64,000 nucleotides of DNA from positions 1 through 64,000 of the forward strand of contig JBDTSH010000014.1 of assembly GCA_039931245.1 (NCBI GenBank), in the 5' to 3' direction. Position numbers and translations under genes: made by a program. Positions 15,401 through 23,225 of the stretch are shown here, piece by piece (positions within the stretch are counted from its first letter, which is position 1; every line of letters begins with the position of its first letter). Below the pieces are notes generated by a model. It saw nothing but the letters and a program-made list of their open reading frames with translations. It made no database searches and was not told the DNA's origin. The stretch comes from UBA4729 sp039931245 (GTDB lineage: Bacteria > Patescibacteriota > Saccharimonadia > Saccharimonadales > UBA4665).

Positions 15401-16069
15401 TTAGTCTCTAAAACGGTCGGGAAAATCGGTAATGATGCCGGTTGAACCGTCTTTGGCCAGTTGACGGGCGCGGTTTGGCTGGTTGACGGTGTAGGGGTAG
15501 AGCTCGTAGCCCCGGGCGGCCAGGCTGTGGACGAAACCACCCCAGAGCCATAACTGGTTCATGCTGAGGCGCTTAGTGCCCAGTCGACGCGCCCGCCAGG
15601 TGGCCCGGACACCGCTCCAGCGGTCGATAACGACGAGTGGAACGTCGGGGAGTTGGGCGTGGGCCGCCTTCAAGATACGAAAACTACGCGAACTGATTAA
15701 AAAGTCTTGGGCTTGCCAGCCGTTCGCCAGGTATTTTTTCAAGATCGCCGTAATGGGCGGCACGGCCACGGACGGCTTAATTTCAAATTGGATGGGCACC
15801 GACCGGTTGACAGCTCGGATGGCGTCGTCCAGGCGCGCTAGGTCGGATTTGTGGTCGCGTAATTCCGCGTAGCTGTGGTCGGCGATAGTCAACTTATGGC
15901 CGGCTTGATCGAGGAGGTGCGGGTTGTGAATCAGGACGGCGACGTGGTCCTTGGTCAGGCGAATGTCACACTCAATTTCATCGACGTGGTGTTCAATGGC
16001 TTTGAGCAGGGCGGCAATCGTATTTTCGGGTGCCAAGCCTCTCGCGCCGCGATGGCCAATAATTTTCAT
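15401..16069 (-). CDS. Glycerophosphodiester phosphodiesterase
   Basis: Hydrolyses glycerophosphodiesters to glycerol-3-phosphate and an alcohol. The 222 residues start MKIIGHRGARGLAPENT, the family hallmark (His6, Arg7, Glu15), followed by EIECDIRLTKD (Glu33, Asp35) and the catalytic His48 in LIHNP, then IQFEIKP with a further acidic ligand. The TIM-barrel ends normally with IITDFPDRF. I use the ATG at 16069; an earlier in-frame ATG would add 13 residues that are not family-like and precede the -10 element. There is no signal peptide, so it is cytoplasmic. For a host-dependent bacterium it may salvage lipid head groups; that is inference. Confidence 0.92.
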   Translation of the reverse strand: MKIIGHRGARGLAPENTIAALLKAIEHHVDEIECDIRLTKDHVAVLIHNPHLLDQAGHKLTIADHSYAELRDHKSDLARLDDAIRAVNRSVPIQFEIKPSVAVPPITAILKKYLANGWQAQDFLISSRSFRILKAAHAQLPDVPLVVIDRWSGVRATWRARRLGTKRLSMNQLWLWGGFVHSLAARGYELYPYTVNQPNRARQLAKDGSTGIITDFPDRFRD

Positions 16070-16077
16070 ACAGTAGT

Positions 16078-16087
16078 AGTGTACAAT
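16078..16087. promoter_or_regulatory. Overlapping divergent -10 elements for GDPD and ppa
   Basis: AGTGTACAAT contains TACAAT on the plus strand (16082-16087, for ppa) and TACACT on the minus strand (16083-16078, for GDPD), sharing the central TA. Symmetric -10 elements of this kind can fire in both directions. Confidence 0.5.
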
Positions 16088-16122
16088 ATTTTTAAACGAG
16101 CAAAGCACAATAAGGAGTTACC

Positions 16123-16653
16123 ATGGCAGATTTCAACAAAGTTCTCGAGACCGGTGATTACCGAAACGGCATAGTGAATACGGTGGTCGAAATTCCCCAA
16201 GGCAGTTTCCTGAAGGTCGAGTGGGACCGCGAGCGGGCTTGCTTCATGCTCGACCGGGTTGAGCCGGCTATTTTTGCCAAACCAGTGAACTATGGTTTTA
16301 TACCCCAGACGCTCGACGAAGACGGCGACGAGCTCGATACGCTGGTTGTCTGTGCAGCCCCTATCCCCACCGGCGTGTGGTTGCAAGCCAAAATCATTGG
16401 CATTATGAACTTTGAAGACGGGGGCGAGGCCGATCATAAGGTCGTCGTAGTACCGGCGGACGACCGCAATACCGGCGATAGTATTAACTCTCTCGCCGAC
16501 CTTGGGGAACGCTGGAAACAGCAAATCACTGAACACTTTACCCACTACAAAGACCTCAAAAAGCCCGGCACGACGACGGTCCTCGGCTGGGGCGACGCCG
16601 CCGCGGCCAAAGCTATCATCGCCGAGTCGATTACTCGTTACCAGGCCAATTAA
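16123..16653 (+). CDS. ppa: Inorganic pyrophosphatase (family I)
   Basis: Hydrolyses pyrophosphate to phosphate, pulling biosynthetic and aminoacylation reactions forward. The 176 residues carry the family signature D67-G-D-E-L-D72, the preceding KPVNYGFIPQTL, EIPQGSFLKVEWD and the C-terminal KDLKKPGTTTV. Length matches bacterial family I enzymes. AAGGAG lies 9 nt before the ATG. It is divergent from the GDPD gene, with overlapping -10 elements between them. An unknown gene follows with one base between stop and start. Confidence 0.96.
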   Translation: MADFNKVLETGDYRNGIVNTVVEIPQGSFLKVEWDRERACFMLDRVEPAIFAKPVNYGFIPQTLDEDGDELDTLVVCAAPIPTGVWLQAKIIGIMNFEDGGEADHKVVVVPADDRNTGDSINSLADLGERWKQQITEHFTHYKDLKKPGTTTVLGWGDAAAAKAIIAESITRYQAN

Positions 16654-16654
16654 A

Positions 16655-17062
16655 GTGGAGTCGGCTGACAGTCAGATTGCCAAGGTAAATCAGGCCCGGA
16701 TGACCTATGCAACTAGCCAGCGTGAAGTAGCCCGCACTAAACTAGAGCTCAGCGTTGCCTTAGGCCAAATTGTCGGCAGCCACGTTGTCGTTGAAGGCTG
16801 CCCGACGACCGCCCGCTTCAACCAAAAGCCTGATCCAAAGAGCGGTCAACCACGGAGCGTGTCTCTAAATGTCTACAGTCTGACAACTCCGTACAGTGAG
16901 CGCCAACCGGTCAACTGTGAAGGTCTTGTCGTGTGGGCTGACAATAACGCCATTGAAATCGCGATCGACCCGCCGGTCACTGACGTCGGCCGGCGTACTT
17001 CGTACTTGTTCAATGTGACCGAATTAGTGAGTCTGAGCCCCCTCGAAATTGCCCCCAATTAA
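16655..17062 (+). CDS. Hypothetical protein, 135 aa
   Basis: Unrecognised. The frame is open further upstream inside ppa, but that part is out-of-frame translation of ppa and reads as low-complexity sequence, so I start at the GTG right after the ppa stop; an ATG at 16700 is the alternative. The protein has an N-terminal helix (QARMTYATSQREVARTKLEL) and then a beta-rich part with one cysteine in VVEGCPTTARF and another in PVNCEGLVVW. There is no signal peptide or membrane segment. It probably shares the ppa transcript. Confidence 0.6.
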   Translation: MESADSQIAKVNQARMTYATSQREVARTKLELSVALGQIVGSHVVVEGCPTTARFNQKPDPKSGQPRSVSLNVYSLTTPYSERQPVNCEGLVVWADNNAIEIAIDPPVTDVGRRTSYLFNVTELVSLSPLEIAPN

Positions 17063-17125
17063 TCTATTTGCAAATTAACCGCCAATCGGCAATAATACGG
17101 CAATCATTAAATTATTAACATAAAG

Positions 17126-17587
17126 ATGACACACGATCGCTATCCCCAACCTCCTAGTCAAGCTATTCGGTCGGTAAAACTGGCGATTGCTAACCGGGCC
17201 GGGCACTATTTATTGCTGAGGCGGGCGGCTGATGATAAGAACCGCCCGGGCAGCCTTGATCTGGCCGGTGGCGGGGTTGATCCTCTAGAGTCACCCCGGC
17301 AGGCGGCCGTCCGCGAAGCCTGGGAAGAATTGGGAATCGTCCTCGGCGAAGACCAAATTAAATTACTCTATCCGGTCCGCCGACCGAGCTCGCACGGACA
17401 TATCAATGAGCGTCACTTTGGGCGCGTCGTCTTGCCTGACGCCAACCCCGCTATCGTCCTTGACCCCGGTGAACACAGTAGTTATCTGTGGCTGCCGCGG
17501 GACGAAGCGCGCGCCAGTTTAACTCATCAACCCCTGCGCGAGGGCTTTGTCCTGGCGACGGGCCATCTGGCTCTCGCGGACCTTTAA
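17126..17587 (+). CDS. Nudix hydrolase
   Basis: A 153-residue Nudix protein with the complete box GGGVDPLESPRQAAVREAWEELGI at about residues 49-72. The RRAADDKNRPGSLDLAGGGV context and NERHFGRVVLPDA resemble the IPP-isomerase/ADP-ribose side of the superfamily more than MutT, but substrate cannot be assigned. An AT-rich stretch (TATTAA) 8 nt before the ATG may serve as the -10 and there is no Shine-Dalgarno. It sits just before the gap operon promoter. Confidence 0.87.
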   Translation: MTHDRYPQPPSQAIRSVKLAIANRAGHYLLLRRAADDKNRPGSLDLAGGGVDPLESPRQAAVREAWEELGIVLGEDQIKLLYPVRRPSSHGHINERHFGRVVLPDANPAIVLDPGEHSSYLWLPRDEARASLTHQPLREGFVLATGHLALADL

Positions 17588-17596
17588 GTGCGACGC

Positions 17597-17625
17597 TTGC
17601 ATCAGGTAGCGGCTGATTATACAAT
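17597..17625 (+). promoter_or_regulatory. Promoter of gap and the carbon cluster
   Basis: TTGCAT (17597-17602) and TACAAT (17620-17625) with 17 bp between them. The predicted leader is about 36 nt and contains AAAGGA ahead of the gap ATG, so this is a conventional, non-leaderless promoter. Confidence 0.65.
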
Positions 17626-17667
17626 AGAACCATAAGCTTTAAAATTAACATCTAAAAGGAACTACCC

Positions 17668-18702
17668 ATGAAGACACGACTCGCAATTAATGGCTTTGGA
17701 CGGATCGGCCGTAACGCCTTTAAAGTAGCTTTTGCCCGCACTGATATCGACGTGGTGGCGATCAACGACCTGACCGACACGAAGACCCTCGCTCACTTGC
17801 TCAAGTACGACAGCAACTACGGTACCTACGCCCACGACGTCGGTCATGATGAAACCGGGATTATCGTCGATGGCCAGCATATCCTGGTGTTGGCAGAGCT
17901 CGACCCCGCGAAATTGCCGTGGGCCGCGCAGAATGTCGACGTCGTCATTGAATCGACCGGTTTCTTTGTGGATCCCGCTAAGGCTCGGGCGCATATCACG
18001 GCCGGCGCTAAGAAAGTTGTCTTGTCGGCCCCCGCCAAGGGAGAAGGCGCCACCACCATAGTGCTCGGAGTCAATGAAGATAAATTGGAAGACGCCAGCG
18101 ATATCATCAGTAACGCGAGCTGTACAACCAACTGTATTACTCCGGTCGCCGCCGTGATCGAGAGTCACTTTGGTATCGAAAAAGCTATGATGACCACGAT
18201 TCACAGCTATACCGCCAGCCAAAAACTGCAAGACGCCCCGGCCAAAGACCTCCGGGAAGCCCGCAGCGCCGCCGAAAACATCGTTCCCACCACCACCGGG
18301 GCCTCCATTGCCGCCGGTCAGGCCCTGCCGGCTTTAGTCGGTATCTTCGGCGGACTGAGTGTCCGCGTACCCACCCCCGTCGTTAGTCTGAGTGACTTCG
18401 TCATCATCACTAAGCGCAATGTTTCAGTGGAAGAGGTCAACGCCGTCTTTACCCAGGCCGCTAGCGAGCCCTATTACCAGGGTATCCTCGGCGTCACCGA
18501 AGAAGAGCTGGTCAGCAGTGACTTTATTGGCAACAGCCACAGTTGCATCGTTGACCTCAAGCTGACGGCCGTCGTCGCCGGTAATATGCTCAAAGTTGTC
18601 GCTTGGTACGATAACGAATGGGGTTACAGCAATCGCCTGGTGGAAGTCGTCGCCGACACCGGCCGCTTGCTGCACAAGGGCGAAGCCCACGATCACGAGT
18701 AG
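17668..18702 (+). CDS. gap: Glyceraldehyde-3-phosphate dehydrogenase, type I
   Basis: Oxidises glyceraldehyde-3-phosphate to 1,3-bisphosphoglycerate with NAD(P). The 344 residues have the N-terminal Rossmann motif INGFGRIGR (7-15), the active-site SNASCTTNC with Cys152, and HSYTASQKLQDAPAKD and WYDNEWGYSNR near the end. It is the first gene of a same-strand cluster of pentose-phosphate and glycolytic genes. AAAGGA precedes the ATG. Two bases separate its stop from the next start, so the cluster is likely one transcript. Confidence 0.98.
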   Translation: MKTRLAINGFGRIGRNAFKVAFARTDIDVVAINDLTDTKTLAHLLKYDSNYGTYAHDVGHDETGIIVDGQHILVLAELDPAKLPWAAQNVDVVIESTGFFVDPAKARAHITAGAKKVVLSAPAKGEGATTIVLGVNEDKLEDASDIISNASCTTNCITPVAAVIESHFGIEKAMMTTIHSYTASQKLQDAPAKDLREARSAAENIVPTTTGASIAAGQALPALVGIFGGLSVRVPTPVVSLSDFVIITKRNVSVEEVNAVFTQAASEPYYQGILGVTEEELVSSDFIGNSHSCIVDLKLTAVVAGNMLKVVAWYDNEWGYSNRLVEVVADTGRLLHKGEAHDHE

Positions 18703-18704
18703 AC

Positions 18705-18971
18705 ATGGCGGCGCACGTAACCGTACCAGCTCCTAATTCAAACAAACTGCGCCGTGCCACGGGGTTGCGTGGTCCGGCCTACTGTCTCGGCCTCGGGTTA
18801 TTGCTCCTGGCCTGGGCGGCCTGTACGGCTTACCGCCTATCGGCCGCCGGTGGCCTCTCCAGCGTAGTGGGGTTTTTAGTAATGCCACTGTTGCTATTCA
18901 CCGGGACGGTTATTACCCTACCGGCGGCCCTCATACTCATTAAGCGGTTAATCCAAAAGAAGGTAGCATGA
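18705..18971 (+). CDS. Small two-helix membrane protein between gap and rpiB
   Basis: An 88-residue protein with a polar, basic N-terminus and two membrane segments (about residues 26-46 and 53-80), ending in KRLIQKKVA. I do not recognise it. It starts 2 bp after gap and its TGA overlaps the rpiB ATG (ATGA), so it is translated with the carbon enzymes. A similar-sized unrelated two-helix protein lies between the two transketolase genes. Placement suggests either a membrane partner or simply operon hitch-hiking. Confidence 0.7.
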   Translation: MAAHVTVPAPNSNKLRRATGLRGPAYCLGLGLLLLAWAACTAYRLSAAGGLSSVVGFLVMPLLLFTGTVITLPAALILIKRLIQKKVA

Positions 18972-19414
18972 AGATATTCATTGGCGCCGACCATAACGGT
19001 TGGCAATTCAAACAAGATTTGACGAAATATTTAACGGCTGCCGGCCACGAGGTCATTGAAGAGGGCAACGTGATGAGCGACCCCAATGATGATTTTCCCC
19101 AGTTCGCCGGGCGGACGGTCAACGACTTATTGGCCAGTGGCGACAGCCAGGCCCGGGGACTGCTCATCTGTGGCAGCGGCCAGGGCATGTGCATGGCAGC
19201 TAACCGCTTCAAGAGTATCCGAGCCAGTTTGTGCTGGAACCTCGAAGAGGCCCGGGCCAGCCGCAATGATGACGATAGCAATGTACTATGCTTATCGGCC
19301 CGCTCGCTGTCGCTCAGCGAAGCCCAGTCGATCATCACCGTCTTCTTGAACACCCCGTTTGCCGGGGCGCCACGTTTCGTCCGCCGTTTAAATGAACTCG
19401 ATCAGTTGGGCTAA
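18968..19414 (+). CDS. rpiB: Ribose-5-phosphate isomerase B (RpiB/LacAB family)
   Basis: Interconverts ribose-5-phosphate and ribulose-5-phosphate. The 148 residues start MKIFIGADHNGWQFK with the substrate-contacting Asp8-His9, and contain LLICGSGQGMCMAANR, where Cys68 aligns with the catalytic base of E. coli RpiB, and the RASLCWNLEEARASRNDDDSN stretch. The usual second-helix GTGIG is GSGQG here, a mild change. It overlaps the upstream membrane protein gene (ATGA) and is 4 bp before the epimerase-like gene. Together these give pentose-phosphate interconversion. Confidence 0.93.
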   Translation: MKIFIGADHNGWQFKQDLTKYLTAAGHEVIEEGNVMSDPNDDFPQFAGRTVNDLLASGDSQARGLLICGSGQGMCMAANRFKSIRASLCWNLEEARASRNDDDSNVLCLSARSLSLSEAQSIITVFLNTPFAGAPRFVRRLNELDQLG

Positions 19415-19418
19415 TCGT

Positions 19419-20060
19419 ATGCCAATCATTTGTCCCACGGTAACCGCTGAAACCCCCCATGACTACCAACAGCAGTTGCTGCGCTTGCAGCCGTTTGCTG
19501 CGCGGGTCCACGTCGATTTGATGGATGGCCAATTTGCCCCGACCACCTCGCCGGCCCTCAGTGAAATCTGGTGGCCACCGGACATGAAGGTCGATATCCA
19601 CTTAATGTATCAAAACCCCATGGATTACATTGACCAGCTTATCAAGCTTCGCCCGCGCCTGGTCGTTATCCATAATGAAGCCCACGTCCATCACATGCAT
19701 TTTGCTGCCCGGTTGCACCACGCCGGTATTTTGGCCGGTCTGGCTATCTTGAGCGAGACCCCGGTAGAATATGCCTATCAAATCATGCACAGCTTTGATC
19801 ATGTGCTGGTGTTCAGCGGGCACCTCGGCTATCACGGCGGCGTGGCCGACCTTGGATTGCTCGATAAGGTCCAGAAAATTCGGTCCCATCACCCCGAAGC
19901 TGAAATTGGCTGGGATGGCGGCATCAATGATCAAAACATCCACGCGCTCGTCCGGGGCGGCGTCGAGGTTTTGAACGTCGGCGGCTTCGTCCAGGGGGCG
20001 GCCGATCCGGCTCAGGCTTTCCAAATATTGACGGCTAAATTAGGCGCCTGGCGTGAATAA
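19419..20060 (+). CDS. Ribulose-phosphate 3-epimerase-like TIM barrel
   Basis: A 213-residue TIM barrel with the metal ligands of ribulose-5-phosphate 3-epimerase: HVDLMDG (about 31-37), DIHLMY (about 58-63) and WDGGIN (about 166-171). The start MPIICPTV keeps the first strand but replaces the usual Ser-Ala-Asp. The phosphate and loop motif NPGFGGQ is replaced by SGHLGYHGG, so the substrate may differ. The start at 19419 is preferred over an earlier ATG that overlaps rpiB by 23 bp. Its place in a pentose-phosphate operon supports an epimerase role; an altered sugar specificity is possible. Confidence 0.82.
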   Translation: MPIICPTVTAETPHDYQQQLLRLQPFAARVHVDLMDGQFAPTTSPALSEIWWPPDMKVDIHLMYQNPMDYIDQLIKLRPRLVVIHNEAHVHHMHFAARLHHAGILAGLAILSETPVEYAYQIMHSFDHVLVFSGHLGYHGGVADLGLLDKVQKIRSHHPEAEIGWDGGINDQNIHALVRGGVEVLNVGGFVQGAADPAQAFQILTAKLGAWRE

Positions 20061-20083
20061 GTGTCCGAAACGGCATAGTTTGG

Positions 20084-20089
20084 TACAAT
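20084..20089 (+). promoter_or_regulatory. -10 element (TACAAT) before the transketolase genes
   Basis: TACAAT in the 39 bp gap ahead of the transketolase N-terminal gene, 11 nt from its ATG. No -35 or Shine-Dalgarno is evident. It is a possible internal promoter of the carbon cluster. Confidence 0.4.
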
Positions 20090-20099
20090 CATTAGCATA

Positions 20100-20957
20100 A
20101 TGACACAAAAACTACCTATCACTCAGCTGGAAACTATTGCCACTACTATTCGCGAGGATATTATTAAAATGCTCGAGCATGCCGGCAGCGGTCACTCGGC
20201 TGGTCCCCTCGGCTTGGCCGATGTCTTTAGTGCGCTTTATTTTGACGTCTTGCGCCACGATCCGAAAAATCCTGACTGGAACGAACGCGATATCTTGCTG
20301 CTCAGTAACGGGCACTGTGTGCCTGTTCGCTACGCCGCCATGGCCCAAGCCGGTTACTTTGACCGTCAGGAACTCATGACCTTGCGAAAGCTCGGCTCGC
20401 GCTTGCAGGGTCACCCCGAGCGGACTCGCCTGCCCGGGCTAGAAACCACCAGTGGTCCCCTCGGTTGTGGTTTAAGCCAGGCCTGTGGCATCGCCCTGGC
20501 CCAACGGATGGACGGCATCACACACCGCTGGGTCTACGTCGTCATGGGGGATGGTGAGATCGACGAGGGCAATGTCTGGGAAGCGGCTATGCTGGCCAGT
20601 AAATATCGTTTGAACAACGTCATTGCTATTCTCGATCGCAACAATATCCAAATTGATGGACCGACCGAGGACGTCATGCCGCTCGAGGACCTGCGCGGTA
20701 AATGGGAAGCCTTTGGCTGGCACGTCCTCGAGATCAACGGCAACGACGTTGAGGCGGTGATCGACGCCTGCGCCATGGCCAAATCGATTGTCGAGAAGCC
20801 GGTTATGATTATTGCTCATACTATCCCGGGTAAGGGTGTCGACTTCATGGAAGGTGATTTTCACTGGCACGGTATGCCGCCCAATCCCGAACAGGCCAAG
20901 AAAGCCCTCCACGAACTGCGCACCCTGGGCGGTAAAATCAGGGGGGAGCATGAGTAG
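20100..20957 (+). CDS. Transketolase, N-terminal subunit
   Basis: The thiamine diphosphate-binding half of a split transketolase. The 285 residues include GHSAGPLGLADVFSALYFDV, LSNGHCVPVRYAAMA, GHPERTRLPGLETTSGPLG and the TPP motif GDGEIDEGNVWEAA with the downstream NNVIAILDRNN. It pairs with the C-terminal subunit at 21252. Split transketolases occur in many archaea and some bacteria including CPR. The two halves are separated here by a small membrane protein gene, with short overlaps at both junctions that should keep translation coupled. Confidence 0.95.
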   Translation: MTQKLPITQLETIATTIREDIIKMLEHAGSGHSAGPLGLADVFSALYFDVLRHDPKNPDWNERDILLLSNGHCVPVRYAAMAQAGYFDRQELMTLRKLGSRLQGHPERTRLPGLETTSGPLGCGLSQACGIALAQRMDGITHRWVYVVMGDGEIDEGNVWEAAMLASKYRLNNVIAILDRNNIQIDGPTEDVMPLEDLRGKWEAFGWHVLEINGNDVEAVIDACAMAKSIVEKPVMIIAHTIPGKGVDFMEGDFHWHGMPPNPEQAKKALHELRTLGGKIRGEHE

Positions 20958-21255
20958 TTCGACGGCCCGCTACCGTCGGCAGTACAGGCATCGCTCGGCC
21001 AGTGTGATTATCTGGAGCTGGGCCGGGGCGTTGGCCAGTCTGGCGCTGGTCGGGCCGGCCTATTTTATGTTGAGTGCCGATCTGAGTGGTTTGCGGTCCT
21101 GCAGCGTCAATAATTCCGGGCTGACCAATAGCAGCTGCGGCAAGCAATCGCTGAACCTCGGCGACTTTATTATAGTGATTTTAGTGCTCGGTGTCGCAGT
21201 ACTGGCCGCCAGTGCCGTGACGCACGCCATCCGCATGACAAGGAGAGTCAAATGA
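20950..21255 (+). CDS. Small membrane protein between the transketolase halves
   Basis: A 101-residue protein with a basic N-terminus (RYRRQYRHRS), two membrane segments (about 21-43 and 72-92) and an extracytoplasmic-looking loop with two cysteines (LRSCSVNNSGLTNSSCGK), which could form a disulfide. It is unrecognised. Its ATG overlaps the end of the N-terminal transketolase gene and its TGA overlaps the ATG of the C-terminal gene, so the arrangement is tightly coupled. The residues are not similar by eye to the other small membrane protein at 18705. Confidence 0.72.
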   Translation: MSSSTARYRRQYRHRSASVIIWSWAGALASLALVGPAYFMLSADLSGLRSCSVNNSGLTNSSCGKQSLNLGDFIIVILVLGVAVLAASAVTHAIRMTRRVK

Positions 21256-22223
21256 GTGAGTATTATCTGGTTGATATATCCAAAGAATTGGTCAGTGAGC
21301 CAATCCGTAAAGGCTTCGGTCGGGGGTTATTGGCGGCGGGTAAGCTTGACGAGCGCGTCGTGGCGGCCTGTGCTGACCTAACCGACTCGACGCAAATGGG
21401 CCTCTTTCGGGCGGAATTTCCGGAACGCTTTGTCGAAGTCGGCGTGGCTGAGCAGAACCTAGTGACAGTCGGCGCCGGTCTCGCGGCCGGCGGTAAAATT
21501 CCTTTCGTGTCGAGCTATGCCGCGTTTAGCCCGGGACGAAACTGGGAACAGATCCGGACGACAATTTGTCTTAATGACCGCCCCGTCAAAGTGGTGGGCT
21601 CCCACGCCGGCATCAGTGTCGGTCCCGATGGCGCCACTCACCAGATGCTCGAGGATATTGCCTTGATGCGGGTCCTACCTAACATGGTCGTCATTGTGCC
21701 CGGTGACTCTGTCGAGGCGGAGAAGGCGACGCTGGCCATGGCCCGCGATGGTCGGCCAAATTATCTGCGACTGGCCCGCGAAGCGACACCAATCTTTACC
21801 ACCGCCAAAACGCCGTTCAAGATTGGGCCAGCCTACGTTTACGAACAGGGGGTCGACGTGACAATAATCGCCACTGGCGCCATGACCTACCAGGCGCTGA
21901 AGGCCGCCGTCTTGCTGTACAAGGATGGGATCGAAGCCGAGATTATCCACGTCCCGACCATTAAGCCACTGGACAGCGCGACGATACTAAAAAGTGTCCG
22001 TAAAACCAAGTGCGTCGTGACGGCCGAAGAGGGCCAGATAATCGGCGGCTTAGGAGGGGCGATTGCCGAATTGCTCGCCGAAAATTGCCCGGCCCACCTC
22101 AAGCGTATTGGTATGAAAGACCGCTTTGGTGAATCCGGTGAACCGGCCGAACTTTATACTCATTTTGGACTGGATGCCGAACACATCCGCCTGGCCGCCC
22201 ACGAAGTGACTGCTAAAAAATAA
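21252..22223 (+). CDS. Transketolase, C-terminal subunit
   Basis: The pyrimidine-binding and C-terminal half of the split transketolase, 323 residues. Motifs are RFVEVGVAEQNLVTVGAGLA (the catalytic Glu region), SSYAAFSPGRNWEQIRTTIC, GSHAGISVGPDGATHQMLEDI, and the C-terminal domain with TAEEGQIIGGLGGAIAELL. It forms the active enzyme with the product of 20100. GGAG lies 7 nt ahead of the ATG, inside the preceding small gene. The aldolase gene follows after 11 bp. Confidence 0.95.
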   Translation: MSEYYLVDISKELVSEPIRKGFGRGLLAAGKLDERVVAACADLTDSTQMGLFRAEFPERFVEVGVAEQNLVTVGAGLAAGGKIPFVSSYAAFSPGRNWEQIRTTICLNDRPVKVVGSHAGISVGPDGATHQMLEDIALMRVLPNMVVIVPGDSVEAEKATLAMARDGRPNYLRLAREATPIFTTAKTPFKIGPAYVYEQGVDVTIIATGAMTYQALKAAVLLYKDGIEAEIIHVPTIKPLDSATILKSVRKTKCVVTAEEGQIIGGLGGAIAELLAENCPAHLKRIGMKDRFGESGEPAELYTHFGLDAEHIRLAAHEVTAKK

Positions 22224-22234
22224 TAGGAGATACT

Positions 22235-23152
22235 ATGCCCTTAACTTTACGACAAATTCGCCTCAACTGTGCCCAAGCTCGCGCCCGGATGGAGCAGGCC
22301 CGGGAACAGCACTGGGCATTCGGGGCTTTTAATCTCGATGACGAAGCGACTCTGAAGGCGGTCGTTTTGGCGGCCCGTGCCAAAAATGCGCCAGTCCTCG
22401 TAGAAGTCAGTCAAGGTGAAGTCGATGATATCGGCATCGATAACGTCCGGGACCTCGTTGATAACTTCAAATTCAACTACAACGTCGAGATGTATGTGAA
22501 CCTCGATCACTGCCCGAGCGTCGAGGCCGCCATGGCCGGTATCGAAGCCGGCTTCGAGTTTATTCACATCGACGTGTCGCAAGCCAACCATGCGGCCAGT
22601 GACGAAGACATTGTCGCCGCCACCAAGGCTGTCGTGAATTATGCCCAGCTGACCGGGGCGATTGTCGAGAGCGAGCCCCATTACTTTGGTGGTTCCTCCA
22701 ACCTGCACGCCGAAGCCATTGATTACGATGAAATTAAAAAAACTTTTAGCGATCCCGACGGGGCTCGCGCTTTTGTCGAGGCGACGGGGATCGATACGTT
22801 TGCGGCCGCCATTGGCAACTTGCACGGAAAGTACCCCGTGCCAAAAGTGCTCGACCTCGAGCTGCTGCAACGTTTGCGGGATGCGCTCGGTTGTAACATT
22901 TCGCTGCACGGCGGTAGTGGTACACCCGGTCACTATTTCCGGGACGCCGTCAAGATTGGCGTGACAAAGGTCAATATAAATTCCGACATGCGCTTTGCCT
23001 ACCGCACGGCCCTGCAGAAAGCCCTCCAGGATAACCCCGATGAATATTCAGTTTCGAAGCTGATTGGCAAGTCGGTTGTACCGGCGGTTCAAGCCGTTGT
23101 CGAGAGTAAACTCGAAGATTTCAATTCGGCCGGTCGGGCTTTGAGCGCCTAG
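22235..23152 (+). CDS. Class II ketose-bisphosphate aldolase
   Basis: Zinc-dependent aldolase of the fructose-bisphosphate type, 305 residues. Zinc ligands and substrate motifs visible are NLDHCPS, EFIHIDVSQ, AIGNLHGKYPVP with its histidine, and SLHGGSGTPG with its histidine. The VNINSDMR block completes the phosphate site. AGGAGAT lies 6 nt ahead of the ATG. Within this cluster it may split fructose-1,6-bisphosphate or sedoheptulose-1,7-bisphosphate; no transaldolase gene is in the cluster, which makes the second use worth considering. The PfkB kinase downstream would supply the bisphosphate. Confidence 0.93.
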   Translation: MPLTLRQIRLNCAQARARMEQAREQHWAFGAFNLDDEATLKAVVLAARAKNAPVLVEVSQGEVDDIGIDNVRDLVDNFKFNYNVEMYVNLDHCPSVEAAMAGIEAGFEFIHIDVSQANHAASDEDIVAATKAVVNYAQLTGAIVESEPHYFGGSSNLHAEAIDYDEIKKTFSDPDGARAFVEATGIDTFAAAIGNLHGKYPVPKVLDLELLQRLRDALGCNISLHGGSGTPGHYFRDAVKIGVTKVNINSDMRFAYRTALQKALQDNPDEYSVSKLIGKSVVPAVQAVVESKLEDFNSAGRALSA

Positions 23153-23225
23153 ACTAAGTTTGCGGTTGCAATTTCAGACCGCAGTATGTGACAATAAGCA
23201 TAACAACTATAAAGAGGGTGGGAAC

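Noticed and set aside
16502..16654. Upstream extension of the 135-aa hypothetical frame into ppa
   Set aside because: These codons are an out-of-frame reading of ppa, with low-complexity Ser/Pro/Arg composition.
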